Positions 8,231 to 16,477 of a stretch of 64,000 nt of DNA are shown piece by piece. Source of the DNA: Chitinophaga flava (lineage in GTDB: Bacteria > Bacteroidota > Bacteroidia > Chitinophagales > Chitinophagaceae); contig NZ_QFFJ01000001.1 of NCBI RefSeq assembly GCF_003308995.1, positions 3,953,331-4,017,330 of the forward strand, in the 5' to 3' direction. Each line of letters begins with the position of its first letter. Positions within the stretch are counted from its first letter, which is position 1. Under the pieces are notes generated by a model. That model did no database searches. It was not told the origin of the DNA and saw only the letters and a program-made list of their open reading frames with translations. A program made the position numbers and the translations under genes.

Positions 8231-9314
8231 TTCTGTTGGGGATGGTAATTTCAAATTGAGTGCCTTCGCCGTATTTGGACTCTACATTAATAGTACCGCC
8301 AATTTTACTTAAGGCTTCTTTCACAATGTATAAACCAATTCCGCTGCCAGGCTTGTTGTTGTTTTTGGAGCGGAAAAACATTTTAAAGATATTGTTCAGA
8401 TGCTCAGTGAGGATACCAATACCATTGTCCCGGATAGAGATGGTGGCTTTGTGTGGCTCTACTTTCACAGAGAGATTGACCATCGGCTCGGCTTCGTCCG
8501 GCTTCTGGTATTTAACAGCGTTGGAAATAAGATTGTTTAAAATAACGCTGATCCGGAAGGTGTCGCCCCTGAATTCGGCCACCTGATCTACCTGGGTATG
8601 GAACCGGATAGCGGTATTCTGTGGTTGGAAGGCGGTAATACAGTCATTGAGCAGGGTGGTGAAATCGATTCTTTCGTATTCTATTTCCAGCCTGGAATTA
8701 CGGTAGTACTCAATGATTTTCTGGATAAAGCCGTCGAGTTTCAGTACACAGGACTCTACCATGTTGACGTAGCCATTAGGGTCTACAACTGAATTATCGA
8801 GCCTTGAGAGATTGATAATGCCCAATACAGACATCAGCGGGGAACGCAGGTCGTGGGAGGTGGAATAGATAAACCGGTTCAGTTCATCATTGGTTTTCTC
8901 CAGTTCCGTAATTTTTTCTTTCAGCTGCCTGCGGGTATGATAGATTTCATATGCGTTGTTGATGGTTTTATGCAGCTCATTTTCATCCCAGGGTTTTTTG
9001 ATATAGGAGAAAATATGCCCCTTGTTAATGGCATCAATGATATCATCCACATCAGTATAGCCAGTCAGCAGAATACGCATGGGATCCGGAAGGGTGTCTT
9101 TTATTTCATTGAAGAACTCCACCCCGGTAGATACTGGCATTTTCTGGTCCGCTATGATGACATGTACCATGATCTCTTTCAGCAACTGTTTGCCTTCCTG
9201 CGCAGAATTGGCCGTATATATCTCATAACTTCTGCGAAAGCTGGCCTTAAATGCATTCAGATTATGGACCTCATCATCGATATACAGTATTCTAATGCGG
9301 TTTTCTTTCATCAA
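8214..9314 (-). CDS. Receiver-histidine kinase
   Basis: 366-aa cytoplasmic protein: N-terminal receiver (1-125; ILYIDDEVHNLNAFKASFRR, ADQKMPVSTGVEF, LTGYTDVDD, YIKKPWDENEL), a short coiled coil, HisKA with H154 in STSHDLRSPLMSV, and HATPase_c (~240-360) with DNGIGI and GSGIGLYIVKEAL. The receiver, with KPW and the FKASFRR stretch, is strikingly similar to the lone receiver at 54150, suggesting paralogy. It lies 12 bp after the 7TMR-DISM kinase and overlaps the following receiver gene. The likely order is membrane kinase to this receiver-kinase to the small receiver, inferred from gene order. Confidence 0.92.
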   Translation of the reverse strand: MMKENRIRILYIDDEVHNLNAFKASFRRSYEIYTANSAQEGKQLLKEIMVHVIIADQKMPVSTGVEFFNEIKDTLPDPMRILLTGYTDVDDIIDAINKGHIFSYIKKPWDENELHKTINNAYEIYHTRRQLKEKITELEKTNDELNRFIYSTSHDLRSPLMSVLGIINLSRLDNSVVDPNGYVNMVESCVLKLDGFIQKIIEYYRNSRLEIEYERIDFTTLLNDCITAFQPQNTAIRFHTQVDQVAEFRGDTFRISVILNNLISNAVKYQKPDEAEPMVNLSVKVEPHKATISIRDNGIGILTEHLNNIFKMFFRSKNNNKPGSGIGLYIVKEALSKIGGTINVESKYGEGTQFEITIPNRNEFDT

Positions 9315-9326
9315 AGGGCGTTATGG

Positions 9327-11501
9327 TTAAGATTGATGATTAACTATGTTAAGAGGTAAATATATAATAAATTCTGCTCCTTCTCCCGGGGTGGAATTTA
9401 CAATGATCTTACCCCTGTGTTTCTCTATAATGCTGAAAACGATGGACAGTCCAAGTCCTGTGCCTTCCCCTACATCCTTGGTTGTAAAGAACGGGTCGAA
9501 GATTTTCTTTTGTACTGCTTCAGACATGCCAATACCAGTGTCTTTGATACAGATGGTGATAAAACCATTTTCCTGCCCGGTGGTAATGGAGATAGATTCA
9601 TTATGCTGCTCTTTTTTGCTTTTGATGGCATTGAGAGAATTGGTAAAAACATTCATAAACACCTGGTTGACTTTCCCTGCATAACATTCTATTTTAGGCA
9701 GCTCCGTATAATTTTTAATGATGCTGACATGGGGAGGAATACCGTTTCTGAGCAATACCAGCGTGGAATCGATCCCTTCGTGGATATCAATGGATTTTAC
9801 TTCACTTTCATCGAGTCGGCTGAAAGTACGGAGTCCTTTCACAATTTCGGCAGTCCGTGCAGCGCCGTCTTCAATGCCTTTGATAAGGGAAGATATTTCT
9901 TCGTGTATATAGTCGATATCTATTTCTTTCTTGAACTGTTCGATGGATTTCAGATCCTGGCTGATGTCTGTACTGCTGGCCAGCTGGTCGTAGCGGGTCA
10001 GCAGGTCTTTTAGGTCAGCAATGTCCAGCTTCAGTGGTTTGATGTTGGAGGTGACGAAGTTGATAGGGTTGTTGATTTCGTGGGCAATACCGGCAGTCAG
10101 CTGACCGAGAGATGCCATTTTCTCCTTTTCCACCAGCCTTGTCTGCGTGTCTTTCAGGTTGGTGAGCGCGATGTTGAGGTCGCGGTTACTGTTTTGCAGT
10201 TCTTCCGTCCTTTCCTGCACTTTGGCTTCCAGGATAATATTCTGTTCTTTTACCAGTTGTTCGTTTTCTTTGGAGATCTCCAAGGCAATGGCCTGTGAGG
10301 CTTCTTTTTCTGCCTTGAAGGTATTGATTTTGTCTGCCAGGGCGAAAGACAGGAGGATGACTTCAATTGCGGACCCGATCACAATGATATGGCTGGTAAA
10401 GATATTATAGGGGATGATGCCCACATCTTTAAGCACAAAACAGATGATGGCCAGAATAAACACGGTCCATGCCAGTACAAATATTTTCGCGGTCCTTGAA
10501 CGTTTGACCGCCTGCATGATGGCAAACAACAGGATAAAACTTACGCCGGTGATAGCCAGAAAATCAATCAGAGCGTAGGCAATAGAGAAAAATCCTAGCA
10601 ATGATAACACGATGGTGCTGGAATATACGATTATAAACAGTGTCAGTATGCGATTGGCCCAGGGTGCTTTTTCCTTTACATGAAGGAAGCTCCGCACAAA
10701 TATCAGCACTGAGATACCTGAAAGTGCTCCTGCCCACAGTACACTTTGTTCGGTGATATATAGATTTTCATGCCAGAAGAAGCGGTAGCCGAATCCGTGA
10801 AGGCAGATCTGAGCCAGCCCTACAGAGGCGATATAGAGGATGTAGTAAAAATAACTCCAGTCTTTTACAGAAAAGAAAATGAAGATATTGTAGAATATCA
10901 TAACGAGGATGATGCCGATATAGATAGAGAGCAACAGGTCATCGTTGTACAGTTTATTGTAGGTTTCCCGCGCAGTGCCGATGTATATGGGGATCAGAAT
11001 GGCTTCGCGGCTTTGGATGCGCACATAAAATGTCTGAGACCCGCCGGAAGGGATGTTGATATTATACACAAAGTTCTGGTGGTTGACCGGTCTGTTTTTA
11101 AAAGGCCGTAGTTCTCCACCGGGGATCACATGGTATTGGTTATGCTGATCAGGGTAGTAGAGGTCGATCAGGTCCAGTATGGGATAGGTGACATTAAACA
11201 TCAGCTCCGGCCGGCTGGTATTGTTTCTGACAGTTAACCGCAGCCAGATGGCATCTTTGGTGAGCCCGAAGTTGGGTATCTGTTTTTGCAGCTTCTGAAA
11301 GGCTGCCGAATTCTTAACTTCCTGGAAAGCCATTTCCCCGGCGGGGTCCAGCAGATATTCCAATTGGCCGTATTCTGCCAGTTGGATGGGATGTTTGGGA
11401 GTGATATCGATGGTATCTGCCCAAACAGGTACCCAGTGGACCGTTACTAACAGTAACAGGCATACGAATTTGCAAAATGCCGGTCTGATCAGAAGTCGCA
11501 T
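9327..11501 (-). CDS. 7TMR-DISM sensor histidine kinase
   Basis: 724 aa. Signal peptide (1-28) followed by a periplasmic 7TMR-DISMED2-type beta domain (~35-175; includes IWLRLTVRNNTSRPEL and FYVRIQSREA), seven transmembrane helices (~190-395), a coiled coil (~400-450), HisKA with H474 in TAGIAHEINNPINF and HATPase_c (~590-715) with DTGIGM and GTGLGLSIV. In this family the extracellular domain binds small ligands, often carbohydrate-like. It starts 15 bp after the E1-like gene on the same strand. That suggests the sensor responds to something made or modified by the upstream GNAT-like and ThiF-like proteins. The link is inferred from the operon only. Confidence 0.93.
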   Translation of the reverse strand: MRLLIRPAFCKFVCLLLLVTVHWVPVWADTIDITPKHPIQLAEYGQLEYLLDPAGEMAFQEVKNSAAFQKLQKQIPNFGLTKDAIWLRLTVRNNTSRPELMFNVTYPILDLIDLYYPDQHNQYHVIPGGELRPFKNRPVNHQNFVYNINIPSGGSQTFYVRIQSREAILIPIYIGTARETYNKLYNDDLLLSIYIGIILVMIFYNIFIFFSVKDWSYFYYILYIASVGLAQICLHGFGYRFFWHENLYITEQSVLWAGALSGISVLIFVRSFLHVKEKAPWANRILTLFIIVYSSTIVLSLLGFFSIAYALIDFLAITGVSFILLFAIMQAVKRSRTAKIFVLAWTVFILAIICFVLKDVGIIPYNIFTSHIIVIGSAIEVILLSFALADKINTFKAEKEASQAIALEISKENEQLVKEQNIILEAKVQERTEELQNSNRDLNIALTNLKDTQTRLVEKEKMASLGQLTAGIAHEINNPINFVTSNIKPLKLDIADLKDLLTRYDQLASSTDISQDLKSIEQFKKEIDIDYIHEEISSLIKGIEDGAARTAEIVKGLRTFSRLDESEVKSIDIHEGIDSTLVLLRNGIPPHVSIIKNYTELPKIECYAGKVNQVFMNVFTNSLNAIKSKKEQHNESISITTGQENGFITICIKDTGIGMSEAVQKKIFDPFFTTKDVGEGTGLGLSIVFSIIEKHRGKIIVNSTPGEGAEFIIYLPLNIVNHQS

Positions 11502-11516
11502 GTCGTTATTATCGGA

Positions 11517-12635
11517 TCATTTTTCTTGGTTAAAAATCAGTTCAAGGTCTACATAATAGCGGCCTGAGGAAATATCCCCGTTGAGGGCTATTTCCCGGCA
11601 CACATGGGCGATGGCGGCACCGCCCAGCATAACTGCCGAGGCCAGTTGGGGCCAGGTAGTAATACTTTTGCCTATTTCTTTCAGGGATTCCTGCATTTTG
11701 GTTGACATGGCGCTGATGTTGACGATATTATCAACCAGCTGCATTCTTTCAGGGCCCTGCATATTCCGGATTTCTTCTATTGTAAGCTGCTCCGGAATAC
11801 GTCCATGCAATATAGGTAAATCAGCGTGCAGATCAAATCGTTCTATATCAATCATTCCTCTGTCACTGGTGTCCATGACTACTGGTATTTGCAGTTCTCT
11901 GGCTTTCTGACGACTAAGGATCTTAATGTCCAGGCTGTCACATTCTTCTACCAGAATGTCGAGTTTGCCCCCTTCGGTAAGGAAAGTGTCGATATTATTG
12001 TCGTCGATGCCATTATCATAACAGTGTACCGTCAGAAAAGGATCAATTTCGGCAATTTCCCGCGCCACCAGTACGGTTTTAAGGATGCCTACATTGTGTA
12101 TGCCGGTACGGATACGGTTCATATTACTTAGATCAAGCTGATCGAAGTCGGCTATACGAAGTTCTCCGCACAGTCTTTCAATAGCCAGTGCCAGTGCTAC
12201 CGACTGGCCTACAGAGAGGCCGATAACACCGATCTTCCTGGTTTGCAGGGTTTCTCTTTCTGCTTCGGTGATCTTATGTTGGTTGCGACTGGTCCGCAGG
12301 TATATAAATTCTGCTTCATCCAGAATATGTACCACACGGCAGGACCAGGGATAATAAACCCATACACCATAAGCAGCAGGCGTTATACCTCCCAGGTGGG
12401 CGGCTATATGTTCAGCGATGGCTGTTTCTGATAATCTTTCTGTTGGATGATGCAGACGGATCAGTTCTGCCAGTTGGGATTGTATTTCATCAAACACCCG
12501 GATAGCGGGGTTTTGCCGGAGCAGCTGAGTGAGGGATTCCAGCTGTGTGGGGTCCTGTATCCTGAAAAATTCTACTTCTCTTTCTGTTGCTCGTTGTTTG
12601 CTCGTTGTAATAGCATCTACTAGTACGTTGTTCAT
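11517..12635 (-). CDS. E1/ThiF-like adenylating enzyme, Rv1355c family
   Basis: 372-aa ThiF/MoeB-fold protein of the kind annotated as Rv1355c family. An N-terminal helical region (~1-125) contains the family signature YGVWVYYPWSCRVVHIL. The Rossmann part has IGVIGLSVGQS (glycine loop with Ser for the middle Gly), RIADFDQLDLSNMNRIR (nucleotide/Mg Asp and Arg), LKTVLVAREIAEIDP and LVEECDSLDIK. Family members adenylate a carboxylate. Mycobacterial Rv1355c continues into a nitroreductase-like domain; this one stops after the E1 part and I see no flavoprotein gene next to it. No CxxC zinc pairs are evident. It starts 18 bp after the GNAT-like gene and is followed after 15 bp by the membrane kinase. 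Substrate unknown. Confidence 0.85.
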   Translation of the reverse strand: MNNVLVDAITTSKQRATEREVEFFRIQDPTQLESLTQLLRQNPAIRVFDEIQSQLAELIRLHHPTERLSETAIAEHIAAHLGGITPAAYGVWVYYPWSCRVVHILDEAEFIYLRTSRNQHKITEAERETLQTRKIGVIGLSVGQSVALALAIERLCGELRIADFDQLDLSNMNRIRTGIHNVGILKTVLVAREIAEIDPFLTVHCYDNGIDDNNIDTFLTEGGKLDILVEECDSLDIKILSRQKARELQIPVVMDTSDRGMIDIERFDLHADLPILHGRIPEQLTIEEIRNMQGPERMQLVDNIVNISAMSTKMQESLKEIGKSITTWPQLASAVMLGGAAIAHVCREIALNGDISSGRYYVDLELIFNQEK

Positions 12636-12653
12636 TGTTAATATTGTTTATGG

Positions 12654-13376
12654 CTACCTGAATAACGGCAGGTCACTCATAGCTGCCGACATGATCCGCA
12701 GATCATAATCAACCTGCATTTCACCCTTGGGGCCTTTTTCTACAATCGTTTGCACCGGATTGTTGCGTAAACTCATCATTCTTTCCTTATCCTCAGGATG
12801 TGCACTCTTCAGTTCCAACGGATCATTCAGTATCAGGGCCGTAGCAATCAGGTCTTCCTTTGGATAATAAAAAGTGCCCTGGTTGCCGATATTCGTCATA
12901 ATCTGGTATCCGGTCCGTATACTGTTCCGGAAAGTGGTTTGTGCACAGAAGCCCAGGAACGTGGTAACAGGCAATTGATCCAATACGGCATTGACAACCC
13001 TGAAAAGCACAATACTACCAATTCCCCAACCGGCTACTTCCCGAGAATTCCATAAACCACAAAATTCACCTGTACCACCGGCCGCTGCCAGGTCCTTCAC
13101 AATACCATAAATCCGTGGGTCCATATTGTTGATCGCAGATTCTATCGGCAGGGGAACACTCCCCCCGGCCAGCTGTATCCGGCAACCACCGTACATCTTG
13201 GTATAATCATCATTACTTACGGTAATGATATAAGTATAAGGCTCATACATCCAGTCAACATTGGCAGACGTAACTTTTGTTACACCGTAGGCTTCCAGCA
13301 CTTTACGATGCCCTGCAATGTACTGCAAACATTCTTCCGGATATTCTATAGCCTTGAATACTCTTACCTTAAGCAT
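12654..13376 (-). CDS. GNAT-like (acyl-amino-acid/autoinducer-synthase-like) protein
   Basis: 240 aa, no signal peptide or membrane segment. The layout, with an N-terminal strand-helix unit (RVFKAIEYPEECLQYIAGHR), a central YGGCRIQLAGGSVPLP beta hairpin, a helix after EVAGWGIGSIVLFRVVNAVL and a later beta-strand/helix (TFLGFCAQTTFRNSIRTGY), resembles the GNAT-type fold of N-acyl amino acid and autoinducer synthases. I cannot name a family with certainty. It pairs with the E1-like gene 18 bp downstream, and the two precede the sensor kinases in one strand run. A plausible job is making an acylated small molecule, but the fold call itself needs structural comparison. Confidence 0.6.
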   Translation of the reverse strand: MLKVRVFKAIEYPEECLQYIAGHRKVLEAYGVTKVTSANVDWMYEPYTYIITVSNDDYTKMYGGCRIQLAGGSVPLPIESAINNMDPRIYGIVKDLAAAGGTGEFCGLWNSREVAGWGIGSIVLFRVVNAVLDQLPVTTFLGFCAQTTFRNSIRTGYQIMTNIGNQGTFYYPKEDLIATALILNDPLELKSAHPEDKERMMSLRNNPVQTIVEKGPKGEMQVDYDLRIMSAAMSDLPLFR

Positions 13377-13515
13377 GTACGGGAATGCTTTTAAAATTTA
13401 ATTCGTTAAAAGGTAGCTGGGTCAGATGGCCCTTCCAATAAATGGTTTTATGTAAGCACTGTCAGCAAAAAGGCTACCGATTTATCCATTAACAATGCTA
13501 TTACGTCAGGTAAAA

Positions 13516-13836
13516 TCAGCATAATATTGTTGGCCAATATGACAGGGGATTGCATCTCTCTCCGCGGTTAGCATCGCCAGGGATAAATAGTTCCATTTTT
13601 TGAAAAAGATTAAAAAGCTCTACTTCTTCACATGAAGGTAATGGTAAAATAGTATTATTTCCAGAATTTCCCATAAAGAATGTCCCGTTTTTTGAATAAA
13701 TGTCAACTTGGCAGCGGATGTTATCCTGGTACTCAACGGTATAGATATCTGCAAATAAAGCGTGGATTATTTCCTGCATTGCATTGGTGTAAATTTTGCT
13801 GCTGGTTATTCCCTTAAAAAGTAGATTTGTACTCAT
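13516..13836 (-). CDS. Hypothetical 106-aa protein
   Basis: Small ORF with plausible protein-like composition (ALFADIYTVEYQDNIRCQ, VDIYSKNGTFFMGNSG) and an ending CNPLSYWPTILC. I do not recognise it. It has no signal peptide or membrane helix. It precedes the GNAT-like gene by 139 bp on the same strand and starts only 33 bp from the divergent superoxide dismutase gene, so its first codons overlap the probable sod promoter. It could be the first gene of the E1/GNAT/kinase operon. It might serve as a peptide substrate for the E1-like enzyme, but that is speculation. Confidence 0.5.
   Translation of the reverse strand: MSTNLLFKGITSSKIYTNAMQEIIHALFADIYTVEYQDNIRCQVDIYSKNGTFFMGNSGNNTILPLPSCEEVELFNLFQKMELFIPGDANRGERCNPLSYWPTILC
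13795..13829 (+). promoter_or_regulatory. Bacteroidota-type promoter for sod
   Basis: TAGATTTG at 13822-13829 fits the phylum -7 element TAnnTTTG, with TTTG at 13795-13798 as the -33 element (23-base spacing, at the long end). It would start transcription near 13836, 34 bases before the sod ATG. It lies inside the 5' end of the divergent ORF 13516-13836. Confidence 0.55.
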
Positions 13837-13869
13837 CCTTTATATAAACCAAACTTCAATTCTTGCCAT

Positions 13870-14586
13870 ATGAACAAAAGAGAATTCATAAAGCTGACCA
13901 GCCTTGCTGGTGTAGCTGCCCTCAGCGGCCCCCTCAGTAGTCTGGCCGTTCCCGTTACTACCGCGAAAACCAGTCTCAACGACCCTAAGGCGCCCTTCGT
14001 TGTACCTCCGCTGACTTACGCTTATGATGCACTGGAACCATACATCGACAAAACGACTATGGAACTGCACCATGATAAACACCATGGCGCATACGTTAAA
14101 AATCTGAACGATGCGGTGAACGGAACACCCTTCGCTTCCCTTACCCTGGAAGAAATTCTCCATAAGGTAACAGATAAAGACAAAGCAATCCGCAACAACG
14201 GTGGCGGTCACTACAACCACTCCCTGTTCTGGACATTACTGTCACCTAAAAAAACAACTCCCTCCGATAAACTGAAAGCTGCCATCAACAGCAGCTTCGG
14301 CTCCTGGGAAAAATTCCAGGAAAAATTCAACGACGCCGCCAAAACCCAGTTCGGATCCGGATGGGCATGGCTCATCATCAGCCCTGACAAAAAACTCTCC
14401 ATCATCAACACTCCCAACCAGGATAACCCACTCATGCACAATATTGTTAAGGAAAGAGGTACACCCATTCTCGCCCTCGACGTATGGGAACATGCCTACT
14501 ACCTTAAATACCAGAACAGACGCCCTGATTATATCAACGCATTCTGGAACGTGGTAAACTGGGATGAAGTGAATAAAAAACTGTAA
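13870..14586 (+). CDS. Exported Fe/Mn superoxide dismutase
   Basis: 238 aa. Residues 1-36 form a hydrophobic export-type leader (MNKREFIKLTSLAGVAALSG, with KR rather than twin RR), followed by a complete Fe/Mn SOD (~42-238) that dismutates superoxide. Metal ligands visible: His in ELHHDKHHGAYV, His in GGGHYNHSLFW, Asp and His in LDVWEHAYYLKYQ. The GGGHYNHSLFW and QFGSGWAWL regions are typical; Fe versus Mn cannot be told. The leader implies action in the periplasm or at the membrane, unlike the usual cytoplasmic SodA/SodB. It ends just before a long inverted repeat. Confidence 0.93.
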   Translation: MNKREFIKLTSLAGVAALSGPLSSLAVPVTTAKTSLNDPKAPFVVPPLTYAYDALEPYIDKTTMELHHDKHHGAYVKNLNDAVNGTPFASLTLEEILHKVTDKDKAIRNNGGGHYNHSLFWTLLSPKKTTPSDKLKAAINSSFGSWEKFQEKFNDAAKTQFGSGWAWLIISPDKKLSIINTPNQDNPLMHNIVKERGTPILALDVWEHAYYLKYQNRRPDYINAFWNVVNWDEVNKKL

Positions 14587-14590
14587 CAGC

Positions 14591-14740
14591 GATAAATGCT
14601 GATAAATACTGATGCTCCTGATGGAGCATTGATAAAAGCGAAGAAACCATTGATCATATCAATGGTTTCTTCGCTTTTATCAATGTAGAATTATACAATC
14701 TTCGCTCCATCAGGAGCATCAGTATTTATCAGCATTCATC
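14591..14740. repeat. Very long nested inverted repeat between convergent genes
   Basis: Outer arms 14591-14627 and 14704-14740 (37 bp, one mismatch) enclose an inner perfect 28-bp stem (14627-14654 with 14658-14685) with a 3-base loop; 18 unpaired bases lie on the right between the two stems. The outer arm is internally repetitive (gataaatgct/gataaatact units) and contains the small palindrome gctcctgatggagc. It fills the gap between sod (+) and the glycosyltransferase (-), whose stop codon lies inside the right arm. It probably acts as a two-way terminator and may be a mobile or dispersed hairpin element. Confidence 0.9.
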
Positions 14741-16367
14741 ACAGTTGTTTTCGTTTCATAAACACAAACCCATTCTTTTCCCCGATCACTTCCAGGTTGG
14801 GGTGATGTATGTACTCCTCACTATCTGTGATACGGCAGATGAAATACGCAGGTTTGTCTATCTGTCCGTTGAGCAACCAGTCGGTATTATAATAGTTTTT
14901 ATTGGTATGGGGCTGTTCCCGCGTGTAATAATGCTGGGCATAACTGTGATACCCCAACGCTTTTACATATACGTCTTTGCCTTGCAGGGAGATAAAGAAA
15001 TCGATGGCGGCGCCCTGTGAGTAACGTTCTACTTTAGGTACAAAATGTACGACGGTAACCTGTATCACCAGAATGGTGCTCACGAAAAGGCAAATGAGGC
15101 CTTTGCTGGTTTTACGTTTGATCAGCAGGATGGCGCTGATGATCACCAGCAGTACATAGGCAAGGCCGTAGCCGGCTTCAGCCGCTGACCAGGGAACCTG
15201 CGCCTGCAGATTAGCCACCGCAAATTTATCGCCGATGTAGGGGATGAGCATGTCTTTATATACACCTACCAGCGGCAACGCGGCAATAGCGATGCCCAGT
15301 ACAATACCGATAAACAGCAGCAGGGCAATATTCCAGCCACGCATCCGTATCCTGCCTTCCGCCAGTTTGTACACCTGGTAAGCCGCCAGGAAAGACAACG
15401 GAAAATAACAAAGGGAAGAATAGTGGACGATCTTGGTTTTTACGATGGAAAACAGGATCAGCACTACCCAGAAAAGTACCCACATCCACACCTTAAAGTC
15501 TTTTTGTTCGGTAGCAGCAGGTTTGCTGTAAATCGATTTTTTCCTACCGCTGATATAAGTAAAGAGGAAGATGCTGGCAGGGAAACAGCCAATGATCAAC
15601 ACAATCCAGTGATAGAGGAAAGGGCCGCCATGACCCGCATCTTCGGTGGTGAGCAGGCGGATCTGGTAAGCCACAAACTCGTTGACAAACCACCAGCCAT
15701 GGGCCAGTATTTCATAACCAAACCAAAGCAGTGTGGTGATGGAAGCAAACAGCGCAATCAGTCCGAGATGCGCCAGTTTGATACCGATCCTGAATTTGTT
15801 CCAAAGGAAATATACCAGCAGAGCCAGCATAGATACCAGTATGGCTACCGGCCCTTTGGTGAGTACGGCCAGTCCCAGGAAAAAACCACTAAGCATGGCC
15901 ATCCGGTATGACTTGGCGCTATAGGCGATACGATAGGCGAAATAGATCGCCAGGAATATGAAGAAGTTAAAAGTAGGGTCGATAATACCTGATTTGAAAT
16001 AAAAATGAGGAAGCCAGGAGCCGGCATACACCAGTGCCCACCACATTCCCATTTTTTCGTCTACCAGTTTTTTGCCGATGGCAAATAAGCTGATCAGTGT
16101 GGCAATGCCAATGATGGCATTCGGTAAACGGGCAGCGAAATCGTTAACCCCAAAGAGTAACATGCTACCGGCCTGCATCCATATAAACAGTGGTGGTTTC
16201 TCCCAGAATGGTCGGAAATCAATTTGTACCTGACTATAGTTATGGCTGACAATCATCTCCCGGGCTGCCTCGGCAAAGTTTATCTCATCCCAGTCAAAAA
16301 GGTGAACAGCGCCCAGAAAAGGAATGAATAGCAGGCCCGCTACAAGGGCAATCAACAGGTATTTCAT
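14739..16367 (-). CDS. ArnT-like glycosyltransferase family 39 membrane protein
   Basis: 542-aa integral membrane protein with about a dozen hydrophobic segments. The N terminus has the GT-C/PMT (ArnT-like) signature: LFDWDEINFAEAAREM, with the catalytic-type acidic pair after the first helix, and then FRPFWEKPPLFIWMQ. Enzymes of this family transfer a sugar from a polyprenyl-phosphate donor to lipid A, protein or other acceptors on the outer face of the inner membrane. The soluble C-terminal part (~440-542) would be periplasmic. A PAP2 phosphatase, often linked to lipid-carrier metabolism, lies upstream on the same strand (110-bp gap with a hairpin). The acceptor is unknown. Confidence 0.88.
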   Translation of the reverse strand: MKYLLIALVAGLLFIPFLGAVHLFDWDEINFAEAAREMIVSHNYSQVQIDFRPFWEKPPLFIWMQAGSMLLFGVNDFAARLPNAIIGIATLISLFAIGKKLVDEKMGMWWALVYAGSWLPHFYFKSGIIDPTFNFFIFLAIYFAYRIAYSAKSYRMAMLSGFFLGLAVLTKGPVAILVSMLALLVYFLWNKFRIGIKLAHLGLIALFASITTLLWFGYEILAHGWWFVNEFVAYQIRLLTTEDAGHGGPFLYHWIVLIIGCFPASIFLFTYISGRKKSIYSKPAATEQKDFKVWMWVLFWVVLILFSIVKTKIVHYSSLCYFPLSFLAAYQVYKLAEGRIRMRGWNIALLLFIGIVLGIAIAALPLVGVYKDMLIPYIGDKFAVANLQAQVPWSAAEAGYGLAYVLLVIISAILLIKRKTSKGLICLFVSTILVIQVTVVHFVPKVERYSQGAAIDFFISLQGKDVYVKALGYHSYAQHYYTREQPHTNKNYYNTDWLLNGQIDKPAYFICRITDSEEYIHHPNLEVIGEKNGFVFMKRKQL

Positions 16368-16414
16368 TATAACAGTTTATATAAAGTAAGCATTGGTTCG
16401 GTAGCAATAAAAAA

Positions 16415-16456
16415 GAGCAAAGTCCGCAAAGGTGCTGATCTTTGCGAACTTTGCTC
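16415..16456. terminator. Hairpin after the PAP2 gene, CTTTGC-rich
   Basis: Arms 16415-16431 and 16440-16456 (17 bp, one mismatch: gagcaaagtccgcaaag with ctttgcgaactttgctc), 8-base loop. On - it lies downstream of the PAP2 stop and is followed by a short T-run, so it could terminate that transcript. The CTTTGC units also appear in the gaps at 18650-18760 and 43570-43655. Confidence 0.6.
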
Positions 16457-16477
16457 CTTTGAAAAACTTTTCGGGAT

